This document shows positions 8,129 through 17,659 of a stretch of 64,000 nucleotides of DNA, one piece after another; position 1 is the first letter of the stretch; the number at the start of each line of letters is the position of its first letter. Source of the DNA: Oscillospiraceae bacterium (lineage in GTDB: Bacteria; Bacillota; Clostridia; Monoglobales; Monoglobaceae). The stretch spans positions 1 through 64,000 of the forward strand of contig SVKF01000008.1 in assembly GCA_015068605.1 (NCBI GenBank). Direction: 5' to 3'. A program made the position numbers and the translations under genes. The notes beneath the pieces were generated by a model. The model saw only the letters and a program-made list of their open reading frames with translations. It ran no database searches and was not told the origin of the DNA.

Positions 8129-8659
8129 TTACAGCCGCTTTCCGCCGCACTGCCTGCAAAACATATCTGACGGCTCAAATCTGCGTCCACATTTCGAACA
8201 AAAGCTTATCGTGTTCATATTTGGCATATTGTTCGCATTTGGCTGAGCATTAGCATATGCAAAATTCTGTCCTGCATACGGGTTAATATTCTGCACTACC
8301 TTATTTGAAGGTTTCATAAACTCTTCAATCGGAATATAAACCTCCTGACCGTATGTTCCGAGAAGCTGATTCATATATTCCACCATGTGCCTGCTGTGAG
8401 CCTTATATCTTGCACCCCATAGTTGAAGATATATATCATAATTTATATTCATTGCCGTTCCGCCATTATATGAAATAAAGCTTACATTACACAATCCGCC
8501 ATTCATATTATATCTGAAAGAAAAACATAATCCAAATGAAATTGCATGAAACGGCATTGACCGAAACTCCTGATTAAAATGACCTGCAACCACCTTAACA
8601 CAAGCCCTGTATACTTCTTCCACATTTTTATTATAAAAAACACAAACATCTCTTTTCAT
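8129..8659 (-). CDS. Zinc-ribbon protein of unknown function, 176 aa
   Basis: A mixed alpha/beta N-terminal domain (about residues 1-115) contains many aromatic residues and no catalytic motif I recognise. An Asn/Pro/Ala-rich linker follows (NPYAGQNFAYANAQPNANN), then a C-terminal zinc ribbon CSKCGRRFEPSDMFCRQCG. Such ribbon-tailed proteins are common in Firmicutes, and the ribbon is usually a protein-interaction or structural unit. No TM segments. Ribosome binding site AAGGAGA. Function not assigned. Confidence 0.7.
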   Translation of the reverse strand: MKRDVCVFYNKNVEEVYRACVKVVAGHFNQEFRSMPFHAISFGLCFSFRYNMNGGLCNVSFISYNGGTAMNINYDIYLQLWGARYKAHSRHMVEYMNQLLGTYGQEVYIPIEEFMKPSNKVVQNINPYAGQNFAYANAQPNANNMPNMNTISFCSKCGRRFEPSDMFCRQCGGKRL

Positions 8660-8737
8660 ACCAATATCTCCTTGCTTTGTTTTATCCTATATTCAGTTCC
8701 GTGAATAAAATTCTTTCTTCGACAGACATTTATATAC

Positions 8738-8766
8738 AAAAGGACGGGCAATGCCCGTCCTTTTAA
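8738..8766 (-). terminator. terminator of the str operon, after tuf
   Basis: AAAAGGACGGGCA / TGCCCGTCCTTTT, a 13-bp perfect stem with T-run. A near-identical stem with a different loop ends rplL (28591-28628) and follows RNA copy 2 (53398-53423). Confidence 0.9.
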
Positions 8767-8781
8767 TATCATGAAATAAAA

Positions 8782-9984
8782 TTATTCAATGATAGATGTT
8801 ACAACGCCGGAACCAACTGTTCTACCGCCTTCACGAATAGCGAAACGGAGACCTTCTTCCATAGCGATGTGTGTTGTGAGTTCAACTGTCATAGTAACGT
8901 TGTCACCAGGCATACACATTTCTACTCCTTCAGGAAGGTTAACGATACCTGTAACGTCAGTTGTTCTGAAATAGAACTGAGGTCTGTAGTTTGTGAAGAA
9001 TGGAGTATGACGTCCGCCTTCTTCCTTAGTAAGAACGTAAACCTCGCCTGTGAACTTTGTATGAGGTGTGATTGAACCCGGCTTAGCGAGAACCTGTCCT
9101 CTTTCGATTTCGTTTCTCTGTACACCACGGAGAAGAGCACCAATGTTGTCACCAGCTTCAGCCTGATCAAGAAGCTTTCTGAACATTTCGATACCTGTTA
9201 CAACAACCTTACGGCTTTCGTCAGCAAGACCAACGATTTCAACTTCGTCAGAAACAACGAGAGTACCTCTTTCAACTCTACCTGTAGCAACTGTACCACG
9301 ACCTGTGATAGAGAATACGTCTTCGACAGGCATAAGGAAAGGAAGATCGCTCTTTCTTTCAGGTGTTGGAATGTATCTGTCAACTTCAGCCATGAGTTCG
9401 TGGATACAAGCATATTCAGGAGCAGATGGGTCGTTTGATGCACATTCGAGAACCTGGAGACCGCTACCCTTAACGATCGGAATATCGTCACCCGGGAAGT
9501 CATATTCAGAGAGAAGTTCTCTGATTTCCATTTCAACGAGTTCGAGAAGTTCAGGATCGTCAACCTGGTCAACCTTGTTCATGAATACAACGATGTAAGG
9601 AACGCCAACCTGACGGGAGAGAAGGATGTGTTCTCTTGTCTGAGGCATTGGACCGTCAGCAGAAGAAACAACCAAGATAGCACCGTCCATCTGAGCAGCA
9701 CCTGTGATCATGTTCTTAACGTAGTCAGCATGTCCAGGGCAGTCAACGTGTGCGTAGTGTCTTGTTTCTGTTTCGTATTCAACGTGAGCTGTAGAGATTG
9801 TGATACCTCTTTCTCTTTCTTCCGGAGCCTTATCGATCATATCGTAAGCTTCGTACTGAGCCTTACCGTCCATAGCAAGCACCTTTGTGATAGCAGCGGT
9901 AAGAGTAGTTTTACCATGGTCAACGTGACCGATAGTACCAATGTTTACGTGTGGTTTGGTTCTTTCATATTTAGCTTTTGCCAT
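8782..9984 (-). CDS. tuf: Elongation factor Tu
   Basis: 400 aa, full length. It delivers aminoacyl-tRNA to the ribosomal A site. GTPase motifs: GHVDHGKTT (P-loop, about 19-27), RGITI (switch I), DCPGHADY (about 82), NKVD (about 137) and GSGL. Domains II and III follow ([31 protein letters not shown]). Last gene of the str operon, with its own good ribosome binding site (AAGGAGGAA). It is separated from fusA by 136 nt that contain a perfect 12-bp AT-rich hairpin. Confidence 0.98.
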   Translation of the reverse strand: MAKAKYERTKPHVNIGTIGHVDHGKTTLTAAITKVLAMDGKAQYEAYDMIDKAPEERERGITISTAHVEYETETRHYAHVDCPGHADYVKNMITGAAQMDGAILVVSSADGPMPQTREHILLSRQVGVPYIVVFMNKVDQVDDPELLELVEMEIRELLSEYDFPGDDIPIVKGSGLQVLECASNDPSAPEYACIHELMAEVDRYIPTPERKSDLPFLMPVEDVFSITGRGTVATGRVERGTLVVSDEVEIVGLADESRKVVVTGIEMFRKLLDQAEAGDNIGALLRGVQRNEIERGQVLAKPGSITPHTKFTGEVYVLTKEEGGRHTPFFTNYRPQFYFRTTDVTGIVNLPEGVEMCMPGDNVTMTVELTTHIAMEEGLRFAIREGGRTVGSGVVTSIIE

Positions 9985-10084
9985 TTTGAAATTCCTCCTT
10001 GTATTTAACTTTTAATTAATTTACTTTATCAGGGAATTACCCCTATTTTTTATTTTACTATTTTTTCAAATAGTTTTCAAGAGT

Positions 10085-10117
10085 TTTTTGTAAAATAAAC
10101 TGAAAATTTTACAAAAA
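10085..10117 (-). terminator. AT-rich hairpin between fusA and tuf
   Basis: TTTTTGTAAAAT (10085-10096) and ATTTTACAAAAA (10106-10117) form a perfect 12-bp stem directly after the fusA stop. It may be a processing site or partial terminator that tunes fusA relative to tuf. I see no clear separate tuf promoter. Confidence 0.55.
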
Positions 10118-10120
10118 TAA

Positions 10121-12226
10121 TTATTTCGCTCTGTCGCTGATAATTTTCTCCTGAATTGATCTTGGAACTTCGCTGTAATGTGAAGGTTCCATTGTATACT
10201 GACCACGACCCTGTGTTCCGCTACGGAGAACAGTTGCGTAACCAAACATTTCAGAAAGCGGGACATTAGCTGTTACCTGTGTAACACCGCCGCTTCTTGA
10301 TTCCTGACTCTTAATCATACCACGTCTTGAGCTTAAGTCACCGATTACAAATCCGAGGTAATCATCAGGAGTTATAACGTTAACAAGCATGATAGGTTCT
10401 TTAAGAACCGGGTCTGACTTTCTCATAGCGTCTTTAAATGCCATAGAAGCAGCAATCTTAAACGCCATTTCAGAGGAGTCAACTTCGTGGTAAGAACCGT
10501 CATAGAGGACAGCCTTAAGGTCAACAACGTTGTAACCTGCGAGGACACCGTTGAGCATTGCGCTCTGGATACCGGCATCAACAGCAGGGATATATTCCTT
10601 CGGAATAGAACCGCCGACAATAGCGTTCTCAAATACATATCCTTCGCCCTCTTCCAGTGGCTCGAACTTAACGAGAACGTGTCCGTACTGACCTTTACCA
10701 CCTGACTGACGAGCATACTTATGCTCAATGTTAACAGGCTTTCTGAATGCTTCACGGTAAGATACCTGAGGTTCACCAACATTAGCCTCAACCTTAAATT
10801 CTCTTAAGAGACGGTCAACGATAATTTCAAGGTGGAGCTCACCCATACCTGCGATGATTGTCTGGCCTGTTTCTTCGTCTGTGTAAGTCTTAAATGTTGG
10901 GTCTTCTTCTGCAAGCTTTGCAAGAGCGATACCCATCTTTTCCTGACCTGCCTTTGTCTTTGGCTCGATAGCAACACGGATAACCGGTTCAGGGAATACC
11001 ATAGACTCAAGGATTACAGGAGCTTTTTCGTCACAAAGAGTTTCACCTGTTGTTGTGTTCTGGAGACCTACTGCAGCAGCAATATCACCGGAATAAACAA
11101 TGTCAAGGTCTTCTCTGTGGTTAGCGTGCATCTGGAGAATTCTTCCCATTCTTTCACGCTTATTCTTGCAAGAGTTAAGAACGTGTGAACCCTTTGCAAG
11201 TGTACCTGAATATACACGGAAGAAGCAAATCTTACCAACGAATGGGTCTGTTGCAATCTTAAATGCAAGAGCTGCAAACGGAGCATCATCTGTTGATGGT
11301 CTCTCTGTTTCTTCACCTGTGTCAGGATCAACACCCTTGATGTTTGGAACATCTGTTGGGTTTGGCATATATTCAACAATTGCGTCCAAAAGAAGCTGAA
11401 CGCCCTTATTTCTGTATGATGTTCCGCAAAGAACCGGAACGATTTCGTTGTTGATTGTAGCTTTTCTCAAAGCTTTCTTAAGTTCAGCAACAGAAATTTC
11501 TTCGCCGTCAAAGAATTTTTCCATCAAAGCTTCATCTGTTTCACAGATAGCTTCAACCATCTGCTGACGGTATTCTTCAGCTTTTTCCTTCATATCAGCA
11601 GGAATTTCTTCCTTATGATATTTCTGACCAAGCTCGTCCTCATAAACTTCAGCTTCCATGTTCATAAGGTCAATGATACCAACAAATGTGTCTTCAGAAC
11701 CGATAGGTAACTGAATCGGAACACCGTTAGCATGGAGACGCTCGTGAATCATGTTAACAACATTATAGAAGTCTGCACCCATAATGTCCATTTTGTTGAC
11801 ATATATCATACGGGGAACTTTGTAGTCATCAGCCTGACGCCAAACGGTTTCTGACTGAGGCTCAACGCCGCCCTTAGCACACATAACTGTAACAGAGCCG
11901 TCGAGAACACGGAGTGAACGCTGAACTTCAACTGTAAAGTCAACGTGTCCCGGTGTGTCGATGATGTTAATTCTGTGTTTGATATTTTTGTAAGGACCTT
12001 CAGCAGGCTGCCAGAAACAAGTTGTTGCAGCGGAGGTAATTGTGATACCACGCTCCTGCTCCTGAGCCATCCAGTCCATAGTTGCAGAACCTTCATGGGT
12101 TTCACCGATTTTGTGGTTTACACCTGTATAATAAAGAATACGCTCGGTGGTTGTTGTTTTACCGGCATCAATGTGAGCCATGATACCAATATTTCTTGTT
12201 CTTTCCAATGAGAACTCTCTACCCAT
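10121..12226 (-). CDS. fusA: Elongation factor G
   Basis: 701 aa. The GTPase drives ribosomal translocation and, with RRF, recycling. Motifs: [12 protein letters not shown] (about 17-28), [18 protein letters not shown] (about 90) and NKMD (about 144). Domains II-V follow, including [20 protein letters not shown] and [20 protein letters not shown] near the C terminus. Length and motif set are normal for EF-G. Ribosome binding site AAAGGAGA. The upstream spacing to rpsG is unusually long (638 nt) because of a tandem repeat array. Confidence 0.98.
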   Translation of the reverse strand: MGREFSLERTRNIGIMAHIDAGKTTTTERILYYTGVNHKIGETHEGSATMDWMAQEQERGITITSAATTCFWQPAEGPYKNIKHRINIIDTPGHVDFTVEVQRSLRVLDGSVTVMCAKGGVEPQSETVWRQADDYKVPRMIYVNKMDIMGADFYNVVNMIHERLHANGVPIQLPIGSEDTFVGIIDLMNMEAEVYEDELGQKYHKEEIPADMKEKAEEYRQQMVEAICETDEALMEKFFDGEEISVAELKKALRKATINNEIVPVLCGTSYRNKGVQLLLDAIVEYMPNPTDVPNIKGVDPDTGEETERPSTDDAPFAALAFKIATDPFVGKICFFRVYSGTLAKGSHVLNSCKNKRERMGRILQMHANHREDLDIVYSGDIAAAVGLQNTTTGETLCDEKAPVILESMVFPEPVIRVAIEPKTKAGQEKMGIALAKLAEEDPTFKTYTDEETGQTIIAGMGELHLEIIVDRLLREFKVEANVGEPQVSYREAFRKPVNIEHKYARQSGGKGQYGHVLVKFEPLEEGEGYVFENAIVGGSIPKEYIPAVDAGIQSAMLNGVLAGYNVVDLKAVLYDGSYHEVDSSEMAFKIAASMAFKDAMRKSDPVLKEPIMLVNVITPDDYLGFVIGDLSSRRGMIKSQESRSGGVTQVTANVPLSEMFGYATVLRSGTQGRGQYTMEPSHYSEVPRSIQEKIISDRAK

Positions 12227-12864
12227 AATTTTCTCCTTTCATAAAGCAATTCCATAGGGAATGCTTAAATCTGATTGCGGTTTTTCCGCAATATATCAAT
12301 ATTTCCGCTTAATTCAAAGAGTGATGCACGCAAATGCGAGGCGGAAAAGAATTTCTCTTTTCACTCATCACACTCCGAATGGTTTTGTGAAGAAAATTGC
12401 TTTAGATTTGGCGGATATGAGATAATGAAAAGCACAGCTGTATATGCTATACAGCGAGCATTTTCCTGCCCTGCCCAAATCCTCAAACATTCTTCGAATG
12501 GTTTTGCGAAGAAATTTGCTTTAGATTTGGCGGATACGAGATAATGAAAAGCACAGTCGTATTAATATACAACGAGCATTTTCTTGCTCTGCCCAAATCC
12601 TCAAACATTCTTCGAATGGTTTTGTGAAGAAAATTGCTTTAGATTTGGAGGATACGAGATAATGAAAAGCACAGCTGTATTAATATACGACGAGCATTTT
12701 TCTGCCCCAACCAAATCCTCAAACATTCTTCGAATGGTTTTGCGAAGAAATTTGCCTTGGATTTGAGAGATGCGAGGTAGCGAAAAGCACAGTCGTATTA
12801 ATATACGACGAGCATTTTCCTGCCGAGCAATGCTCTCAAAGACGAGGTAAATTTCGAAGCAAAA
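12227..12864 (-). repeat. Four-unit ~118-bp tandem repeat inside the str operon, between rpsG and fusA
   Basis: The anchor CGAATGGTTTTG occurs at 12376, 12495, 12613 and 12731, giving periods of 119, 118 and 118. Each unit runs: CGAATGG..., AGATTTGG-GGATACGAGATAATGAAAAGCACAG, a short palindrome, GAGCATTTTC, and CCAAATCCTCAAACATTC. The palindrome is GCTGTATA/TATACAGC in unit 1 and GTCGTAT/ATACGAC in unit 4, a compensatory change that suggests a conserved hairpin. The period is not a multiple of 3 and the frame shifts between units, so the two plus-strand ORFs here are not genes. A further hairpin-rich segment (about 12300-12375) lies on the fusA side. Confidence 0.85.
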
Positions 12865-13335
<471 letters not shown>

Positions 13336-13517
13336 TTATCTTCCCTCCATTTCTTAGTGGTAAATACCCACAAGGTACTCAATACCTTAATTGGTACTGT
13401 TAGCGCTGTATCTACTATTACTCATCAGTGGGAGCTGTTGCTCGCTTCGATATATATAAAATAGTAATATACGCACTATACTGATTTTTCAATAAATTTC
13501 TTCAGAGTTTCAAGGAA

Positions 13518-13937
13518 TTATTTACCTTCCTTCGGTCTCTTTGCACCGTACTTAGATCTTGACTGGTTACGCTTAGCAACGCCGGCAGTATCAAGTGTTC
13601 CGCGGATAATGTGATAACGCACACCCGGGAGGTCCTTAACTCTTCCGCCTCTTATCATAACAACGCTGTGTTCCTGAAGGTTATGTCCCACACCCGGGAT
13701 ATAAGCAGAAACCTCGATGCCGTTAGTAAGACGAACTCTGGCAACCTTACGAAGAGCTGAGTTAGGCTTTTTAGGAGTCATAGTTCTAACAGATGTACAA
13801 ACGCCTCTCTTCTGCGGAGAATCCTGGTTTGTCGGCTTTTTCTTAATGGTGTTAAAACCCTTTAAGAGAGCCGGAGCTGTTGACTTCTTTTCAGCAGTTG
13901 CTCTACCCTTCTTAACAAGTTGGTTAAATGTTGGCAC
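13518..13937 (-). CDS. rpsL: 30S ribosomal protein S12
   Basis: 139 aa. Decoding-centre protein. Typical blocks: [70 protein letters not shown]. In the two regions where streptomycin-resistance changes arise (TPKKPNSA and GRVKDLPG) the wild-type Lys residues are present, so no resistance is predicted. Ribosome binding site GGGGGTG. Second gene of the operon. Confidence 0.98.
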   Translation of the reverse strand: MPTFNQLVKKGRATAEKKSTAPALLKGFNTIKKKPTNQDSPQKRGVCTSVRTMTPKKPNSALRKVARVRLTNGIEVSAYIPGVGHNLQEHSVVMIRGGRVKDLPGVRYHIIRGTLDTAGVAKRNQSRSKYGAKRPKEGK

Positions 13938-14001
13938 TTAATATTCACCCCCTGTAATATAAAATATATATAAAAATGCATTTGCACTTTTAACAATGTT
14001 A

Positions 14002-14244
14002 TTATTCCTTGACCGTTGCCGCCACAGCCGTCGGAACTTCCACACGGCAGGCTTTTGCAAGCTCTTTCATGGTTTCGGCATAAACAACAAAAACCTCATT
14101 CTCACTGCAAAGATTTTCCATTTCTTCAATAATATAAAGATCACAATCTTTGGCAATAAATACAGCTTCCGCCTTTTGGGCAAGAATTGCTTTTTTGACT
14201 TGTTTAATCCCTGCAACACGATTTTTATTCTGCAATCTTTCCAT
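14002..14244 (-). CDS. rplGB: L7Ae/L30e-family ribosomal protein (YbxF/RplGB type)
   Basis: 80 aa, one L7Ae/L30e/Gadd45 fold. Visible core: NRVAGIKQVKKAIL, KAEAVFIAKDCDLYIIEEME, and VPTAVAATVKE, where the class usually reads VPV.TAAVI/VK. Members bind kink-turn RNA. In Firmicutes the gene usually sits between rpoC and rpsL; here it leads the operon and rpoC is elsewhere. Ribosome binding site GGGAG. A sigma-A promoter lies about 80 nt upstream. Confidence 0.88.
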   Translation of the reverse strand: MERLQNKNRVAGIKQVKKAILAQKAEAVFIAKDCDLYIIEEMENLCSENEVFVVYAETMKELAKACRVEVPTAVAATVKE

Positions 14245-14321
14245 TTTAATTTACTCCCGTTAAAATTATGAAGCCAAAGTCTCAAATGGACACAGTGCAA
14301 CACTTAAACATAAAGCACTTT

Positions 14322-14350
14322 ATTTTACCATTTTTTTTACCTTTTGTCAA
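14322..14350 (-). promoter_or_regulatory. promoter of the str operon
   Basis: Minus strand TTGACA, 17-nt spacer, TAAAAT, about 80 nt before rplGB. It shows that this block is transcribed independently of rpoBC. Confidence 0.85.
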
Positions 14351-14436
14351 GTACTATATATAGTTTTTTTATAGTAAATATACACAAAATATCGTATTTT
14401 AACATTCCGTGTAATATTCAAAGAAACTATATTCCT

Positions 14437-15807
14437 TTAAATCAGCGGTACACCAAACATATTAGCCATACTGCTTGCAATCAAGAAATACAGAAGAACC
14501 GAGCAGGTATCCGTTATTGTTGTCACCAGCGGTCCTGCCATAAGCGCCGGGTCAAGATGAAGGAGCTTTGCAACCATTGGGAGAACACAGCCCAAAATTT
14601 TTGCGATAAGAACCGTCATAATTAGGGTTATTCCCAGCACTATTGTAAGATATAAATCGTGTTCATCGGCAGTCAGATACACTCTTATACCGTTTACAAC
14701 AGCAAGCACCGTTCCGCACAGTACACCAACCCCTGCCTCCTTCAAAAACACTTTAAAAAAGTCACCAAGGGATATTTCGTCAATTGACAGACCTCTTATA
14801 ATCATTGTCGCACTCTGCGACCCACTGTTTCCGCCGGTTCCCATAATCATGGGAACAAAGGCAACGAGGATTGGCAAGCTTGTGAAAGCCGCCTCATATT
14901 GAGTTATAATCATACCCGTAAATGTTGCGGTCAGCATAAGGAACAACAGCCACACAATACGGCTTTTTGCGTGTTTGAAAACCGAGGTTTTAAGATATTC
15001 GCCCTCACTCGGCATAATAGCCGCCATTTTTTCAAAATCCTCCGTCGTCTCCTCCTGGATAACATCCATAGCATCGTCGACTGTTATAATACCAACCAAA
15101 CGATTTTCCTTATCCACGACGGGCAACGCAAGAAAATCATACTTATCGAACATTTTGGCAACGACTTCTTTATCCTCAAAGGTATCAACACAAATAATAT
15201 TTGTGTCCATCAAATCTTCAATAATTGCGTCTGACGGAGCAAGCAAAAGGGTTTTAACGGTTATAACCCCGAGAAGGTGCCGATTTCTGTCCTTAACATA
15301 ACAGGTATAAATCGTTTCCTTATCAACTCCGACTCTGCGGATTTTTTCAAAAGCCTCGGAAACCGTCATATCCCTCCGCAAATCTATATATTCAGTAGTC
15401 ATCATTGAGCCTGCGCTGTCATCGGGATATTTAAGGATTTCGTTGATACTCTGCCTCTTTTCGGGAGGAGTGTGAGCGAGAATTCGCTTAACCACCGTTG
15501 CAGGCATTTCCTCTATCAAGTCAACCGTATCATCGACATACATCTGGTCAAGAACTATACGGAGCTCCTTATCGCTGAACGCCAGGATAAGCTGTTCCTG
15601 ACTGTCCGAATCAAGACAGGCAAAAACCTCCGCAGCAAGCTCCTTTGGCAATATTCTGTAAATCAAGGGAAGGTCGTCTTCCGGAAATTCATCAAAAAGC
15701 ATTGCAATATCAATCGGCATCATTTCAAGCAAAATAGATCGCAATCGGGTGAATTTCCGTTCTTCAAGAAGTTGTTGTATGAGTTCGCTGAAATTTTCAT
15801 TTTCCAT
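14437..15807 (-). CDS. mgtE: Magnesium transporter MgtE
   Basis: 456 aa, full-length MgtE channel. Cytosolic N domain of superhelical repeats (about 1-130), two CBS domains (about 140-255, e.g. DRNRHLLGVITVKTLL and DKENRLVGIITVDDAMDVI), a plug helix, and five TM helices (about 280-456) with the signature FVPMIMGTGGNSGSQSATMIIRGL that lines the pore. The cytosolic part senses Mg2+ and gates the channel. A promoter lies 37 nt upstream, and the short 5' region leaves no room for an M-box, so regulation here is probably at protein level. Confidence 0.93.
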   Translation of the reverse strand: MENENFSELIQQLLEERKFTRLRSILLEMMPIDIAMLFDEFPEDDLPLIYRILPKELAAEVFACLDSDSQEQLILAFSDKELRIVLDQMYVDDTVDLIEEMPATVVKRILAHTPPEKRQSINEILKYPDDSAGSMMTTEYIDLRRDMTVSEAFEKIRRVGVDKETIYTCYVKDRNRHLLGVITVKTLLLAPSDAIIEDLMDTNIICVDTFEDKEVVAKMFDKYDFLALPVVDKENRLVGIITVDDAMDVIQEETTEDFEKMAAIMPSEGEYLKTSVFKHAKSRIVWLLFLMLTATFTGMIITQYEAAFTSLPILVAFVPMIMGTGGNSGSQSATMIIRGLSIDEISLGDFFKVFLKEAGVGVLCGTVLAVVNGIRVYLTADEHDLYLTIVLGITLIMTVLIAKILGCVLPMVAKLLHLDPALMAGPLVTTITDTCSVLLYFLIASSMANMFGVPLI

Positions 15808-15843
15808 AGTGAGCCCTCCCTTTCCGATATTTTTTCATATTAT

Positions 15844-15872
15844 ATAATACTCCAAATTTACGAATTTGTCAA
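15844..15872 (-). promoter_or_regulatory. mgtE promoter
   Basis: Minus strand TTGACA, 17 nt, TATTAT. Adjacent to and divergent from the sfsA promoter. Confidence 0.75.
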
Positions 15873-15884
15873 GATTTTAGGCAG

Positions 15885-15913
15885 TTGACAATAGATTTTT
15901 ACTGTGTTAAAAT
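15885..15913 (+). promoter_or_regulatory. sfsA promoter
   Basis: TTGACA, 17 nt, TAAAAT, 20 nt before ATG 15933. Confidence 0.75.
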
Positions 15914-15932
15914 TAGTTCGGGAGGCAATGAT

Positions 15933-16613
15933 ATGAAATATGAAAACATTAAAACTGCAACCTTTCTTAAAAGACCAAATCGATTTATCGCCCATATCGA
16001 AGTTGACGGCAGAGAGGAAATCTGCCATGTCAAAAACACGGGACGCTGTCGTGAGCTTTTAACAGACAGAGCGAAAATTTATGTTCAGCAATCCGATAAC
16101 CCAAACAGAAAGACAAAATACGACCTGATTACGGTTTTAAAAGGAAAAACCCTTATTAATATGGACAGCCAAGCTCCCAACAAGGTTTTTCACGAATGGC
16201 TGATTGAAGGAAATTTTTTTGAAGAAATCACTCTGATTAAACCGGAATGTAAATACAAAAATTCACGGTTTGACTTTTATATTGAAGCCAAAAACCGAAA
16301 AATTTTTGCTGAAATAAAGGGTGTCACATTAGAGGAAAACGGTGTTGTTATGTTTCCTGATGCACCCACAGAGCGTGGTGTTAAGCATATTAATGAACTG
16401 ATTGAATGTAAAAGAGAGGGGTATGAGGCATACATTTTCTTTATAGTTCAGATGGAAAGCTGTAAATATTTTACCCCAAACCGAAAAACTCATCCAAATT
16501 TTGCTGACGCACTCATAAAGGCGAGGGATTTTGGGGTGAACATTATTGCCCTCAACTGCACCGTTACCCCCGACATACTGAAAATAAAGGATAATGTTCC
16601 GGTTGATTATTGA
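15933..16613 (+). CDS. sfsA: SfsA-family DNA/nuclease-fold protein
   Basis: 226 aa. SfsA proteins combine an N-terminal OB-like fold with a PD-(D/E)XK-type nuclease-fold domain. Seen here: RPNRFIAHIEVDGREEICHVKNTGRC (N-terminal block), MDSQAPNK, then SRFDFYIE...IFAEIKGVTL (the D...E-x-K triad) and FPDAPTERGVKHINEL. The original sugar-fermentation-stimulation role in E. coli is indirect; the biochemical function remains uncertain. The track start 15885 lies on the -35 element; GGGAGG before ATG 15933 decides the start. Confidence 0.9.
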   Translation: MKYENIKTATFLKRPNRFIAHIEVDGREEICHVKNTGRCRELLTDRAKIYVQQSDNPNRKTKYDLITVLKGKTLINMDSQAPNKVFHEWLIEGNFFEEITLIKPECKYKNSRFDFYIEAKNRKIFAEIKGVTLEENGVVMFPDAPTERGVKHINELIECKREGYEAYIFFIVQMESCKYFTPNRKTHPNFADALIKARDFGVNIIALNCTVTPDILKIKDNVPVDY

Positions 16614-16639
16614 CATTATTGGATAATATGATATATAAT
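16610..16639 (+). promoter_or_regulatory. cysK promoter
   Basis: TTGACA, 18-nt spacer, TATAAT, 28 nt before ATG 16668. No T-box or S-box between. Confidence 0.8.
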
Positions 16640-16667
16640 GAAAAAAAATTTATGAAGGACTGAAAAT

Positions 16668-17588
16668 ATGAAGATTTATAAAAACGTCACAGAGCTTATA
16701 GGAAAGACCCCTCTTATGGAGCTTTCAAATTTCGCCAACGGACTTAATGCAAAAATTCTTGCCAAGCTTGAATATTTTAATCCCGCGGGAAGTGTTAAAG
16801 ACAGAGTCGGTCTCGCAATGATAAACGATGCGGAAAATCGAGGACTCCTCAGAAAAGGGTCTGTTATTATCGAGCCAACCAGCGGAAACACAGGGATTGG
16901 ACTTGCCTGCGTTGCGGCGGCGAGAGGGTATAGGGTCATTCTGACAATGCCTGAAACCATGAGCGTTGAACGGCGAAATCTATTGAAAGCCTACGGTGCG
17001 GAAATAGTCTTAACTGACGGAAAAAAAGGGATGTCAGGGGCTGTTGAGAAGGCACTTGAGCTTTCAAAGGAAATTGAGGGAGGCTTTATCCCCGGTCAGT
17101 TTGAAAATCCTGCAAACCCCAAGGCACACAGAGAATCCACCGGGGTCGAAATATGGGAGGATACTGATGGTCAGGTTGACATTTTCGTTGCAGGCATCGG
17201 AACCGGCGGAACTCTTTCGGGAGTTGGTGAATATCTTAAATCCCAAAATCCACGCATAAAAATCGTTGCCGTTGAGCCTCTTTCCTCACCACTTCTGTCG
17301 GAAGGAAGAGCCGGGGCGCACAAAATTCAGGGGATTGGAGCGAATTTCATCCCCGATGCTTTAAACCGTGAAATTTATGACGAAATAATAACCGTTTCCG
17401 ATGAAGATGCCATGAAAACGGGAAAAGCCCTCGCAAGACAAGAGGGAATCCTTGTCGGAATTTCCTCGGGTGCATCGGTTTTTGCCGCAACCAAGCTTGC
17501 CGAAAGGGAAGAAAACAAAGGCAAAATCATCGTTGCTCTCCTTCCTGACACAGGTGAGCGGTATATGTCCACTTCAATGTTTGACTAA
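16668..17588 (+). CDS. cysK: Cysteine synthase A (O-acetylserine sulfhydrylase)
   Basis: 306 aa PLP enzyme, fold type II. It makes cysteine from O-acetylserine and sulfide. Motifs: KLEYFNPAGSVKDRVG (PLP lysine near residue 43), EPTSGNTGIGLA (about 68-79), PGQFENPANP, VAGIGTGGTLSGVGEYLK (phosphate-binding loop), IQGIGANFIP and ISSGAS. Length is normal. The cysteine-synthase rather than cystathionine-beta-synthase assignment rests on length and the overall match. No cysE neighbour in the window. Confidence 0.92.
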   Translation: MKIYKNVTELIGKTPLMELSNFANGLNAKILAKLEYFNPAGSVKDRVGLAMINDAENRGLLRKGSVIIEPTSGNTGIGLACVAAARGYRVILTMPETMSVERRNLLKAYGAEIVLTDGKKGMSGAVEKALELSKEIEGGFIPGQFENPANPKAHRESTGVEIWEDTDGQVDIFVAGIGTGGTLSGVGEYLKSQNPRIKIVAVEPLSSPLLSEGRAGAHKIQGIGANFIPDALNREIYDEIITVSDEDAMKTGKALARQEGILVGISSGASVFAATKLAEREENKGKIIVALLPDTGERYMSTSMFD

Positions 17589-17659
17589 AGGGAATGTTAA
17601 AAGCTCCGAATTGCAAGAAAAGAAGAAGGCTGACAGAGGTTGAACTGTTTACAATTTAT

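Noticed and set aside
12275-12766. Plus-strand ORFs with repeated peptides in the rpsG-fusA gap
   Set aside because: Period of 118 bp shifts the frame from unit to unit and there is no start signal; the repeat is non-coding.
12376-12850. Possible CRISPR array
   Set aside because: Units of about 118 bp are similar over their full length with no unique spacers, and no cas gene is near.
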